The notes under the pieces: model-generated
Database searches by the model: none
What the model was told of the DNA's origin: nothing
Seen by the model: only the letters and a program-made list of their open reading frames with translations
Shown here: piece after piece, positions 63,435-64,000 of the stretch
Numbering within the stretch: the stretch's first letter is position 1
How the letters are laid out: each line of letters starts with the position of its first letter
Origin: Strix aluco
Lineage: Eukaryota > Chordata > Aves > Strigiformes > Strigidae
Length of the DNA stretch: 64,000 nt
Assembly (NCBI RefSeq): GCF_031877795.1
Contig: NC_133935.1
Location: forward strand, 49,251,330 to 49,315,329
Direction: 5' to 3'
Position numbers and translations under genes: made by a program

Positions 63435-63470
63435 TGACGAAATAAAAAATTTCAAGACCAGGTATAAATA
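63435..63470 (+). promoter_or_regulatory. IFNG: IFNG core promoter
   Basis: The box TATAAATA lies at 63463-63470 in the context ggTATAAATAcca, the same wording as the mammalian IFNG TATA region. A CRE/ATF half-site TGACG at 63435-63439 lies about 25 bases upstream of it. The corresponding proximal element in mammals binds ATF/CREB/AP-1 factors. A start about 30 bases after the TATA box would give a 5' UTR of about 115-120 bases. Confidence 0.75.
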
Positions 63471-63614
63471 CCACTGACAGGCAGATGAAGTTCATTCGTC
63501 TACTTTCTTCTAATAGAAGATTTAACTATTAGAAGTTGAAGCTCACTGCTTTTAGAACTGACATCTCCCAGAACTTATCTATCTGAGCATTTTAACTGAA
63601 CCATTGCCAAGAAA

Positions 63615-63737
63615 ATGACTTGCCAGACCTACAGCTTGTTTGTTCTGTCTGTCATCATGATTTATTTTGGACGTTTTGGAAATAGCTTAATTCTTGCTCA
63701 ACTTCAAAATGATATAGACCAACTGAAAGCTGACTTT
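63615..63737 (+). CDS. IFNG: Interferon gamma, coding exon 1 (partial gene)
   Basis: IFN-gamma is the type II interferon made by T and NK cells. It signals as a dimer through IFNGR1/2 and STAT1. This exon runs from the ATG at 63615 to a GTAAGT donor at 63738 and encodes 41 residues. It covers the signal peptide (MTCQTYSLFVLSVIMIYFG) and the start of the mature chain, QLQNDIDQLKADF. The match to chicken IFNG exon 1 is close, including the exon end after ADF in phase 0. Differences cluster around the signal cleavage region (residues 19-28). The remaining three exons lie beyond the window. The start codon is preceded by an in-context AAA and no upstream ATG competes within the last 20 bases. Confidence 0.95.
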
Positions 63738-64000
63738 GTAAGTATGGTCTTCTACTGCACTTCTCTTCTCCTTCTGCCTGTGCTTTAGATACAGTCCAGA
63801 CTTGAGCACTACTTGACATACTTGATGTGTACCAATAGAGGGTAACCATGGAACAAATTTTTTGGTTATACCATTTTTTAAACAAGAATATGGACAATTT
63901 CTTTGGTTTTGCTAACATGATCCAGTTTTTCAGTAGTCATAGTTAATGTAGTAGTTTGCATTTATTTCAGGGGCACTCTTCCTTTCACAAGAGCTTCTTC
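63738..64000 (+). other. IFNG: IFNG intron 1 (at least its 5' part)
   Basis: Begins with the GTAAGT donor. A good acceptor-like sequence (gcatttatttcag) ends at 63970, but the 30 bases after it, read in phase 0, give GHSSFHKSFF. This does not match the conserved start of IFNG exon 2 (N..HSDVAD in birds and mammals). The intron therefore probably continues past the window end. Confidence 0.6.

Noticed and set aside
63971-64000. IFNG coding exon 2
   Set aside because: The acceptor looks good, but the phase-0 translation does not match the conserved exon 2 start and only 30 bases are visible.
1-64000. CRISPR arrays, prokaryotic operons, tRNA or rRNA genes
   Set aside because: None seen; the DNA is vertebrate nuclear, with introns and avian retroelements.

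Overview
This is nuclear DNA from a bird. It has vertebrate introns with GT..AG borders, CR1 LINEs with the typical 3' tail, an avian ERVL-type LTR, old MIR-like SINE remnants, and cytokine exons whose translations look avian. The gene content and order match the conserved MDM1 - IL22 - IL26 - IFNG block, with all four genes on the + strand. No prokaryotic, CRISPR or operon-like features are present. I cannot fix the species. The IFNG signal peptide resembles chicken IFNG but differs at many residues, and the LTR family suggests a non-galliform (neoavian) bird; this is inference.

Layout: 1-3.4 kb holds the last intron, last coding exon and 3' UTR of MDM1. 3.4-14.4 kb is intergenic and contains a diverged exon-like tandem duplication and a (TG/TA)n microsatellite. 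14.4-17.3 kb is a complete IL22 gene: a noncoding first exon, five coding exons and 197 residues. 17.3-31.7 kb is intergenic with one old CR1. 31.7-38.9 kb is a complete IL26 gene with five coding exons and 170 residues. 38.9-63.4 kb is the IL26-IFNG intergenic region. It carries MIR-like relics, an ancient LINE reverse-transcriptase fragment, CR1 copies on both strands, and a nested insertion in which a CR1 with a nearly open RT frame split an ERVL-like LTR. 63.4-64.0 kb holds the IFNG promoter, coding exon 1 and part of intron 1.

Functionally this is a T/NK/innate-lymphoid cytokine cluster. IL-22 and IL-26 are paralogous IL-10-family helical cytokines; IFN-gamma is the type II interferon. 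IL22 and IL26 share exon phases and a C-terminal LGExG..KAI.ELD motif that fits tandem duplication. The cytokine promoters have TATA boxes, and the IL22 3' UTR is AU-rich, as expected for inducible unstable transcripts. I found no clear previously undescribed system. The best leads are the CR1-in-LTR nest, the six-cysteine signal peptide and lysine-rich tail of IL-22, the NAGNAG acceptor and altered cysteine set of IL-26, the exon-like duplication after MDM1, and a perfect G-quadruplex motif upstream of IFNG.
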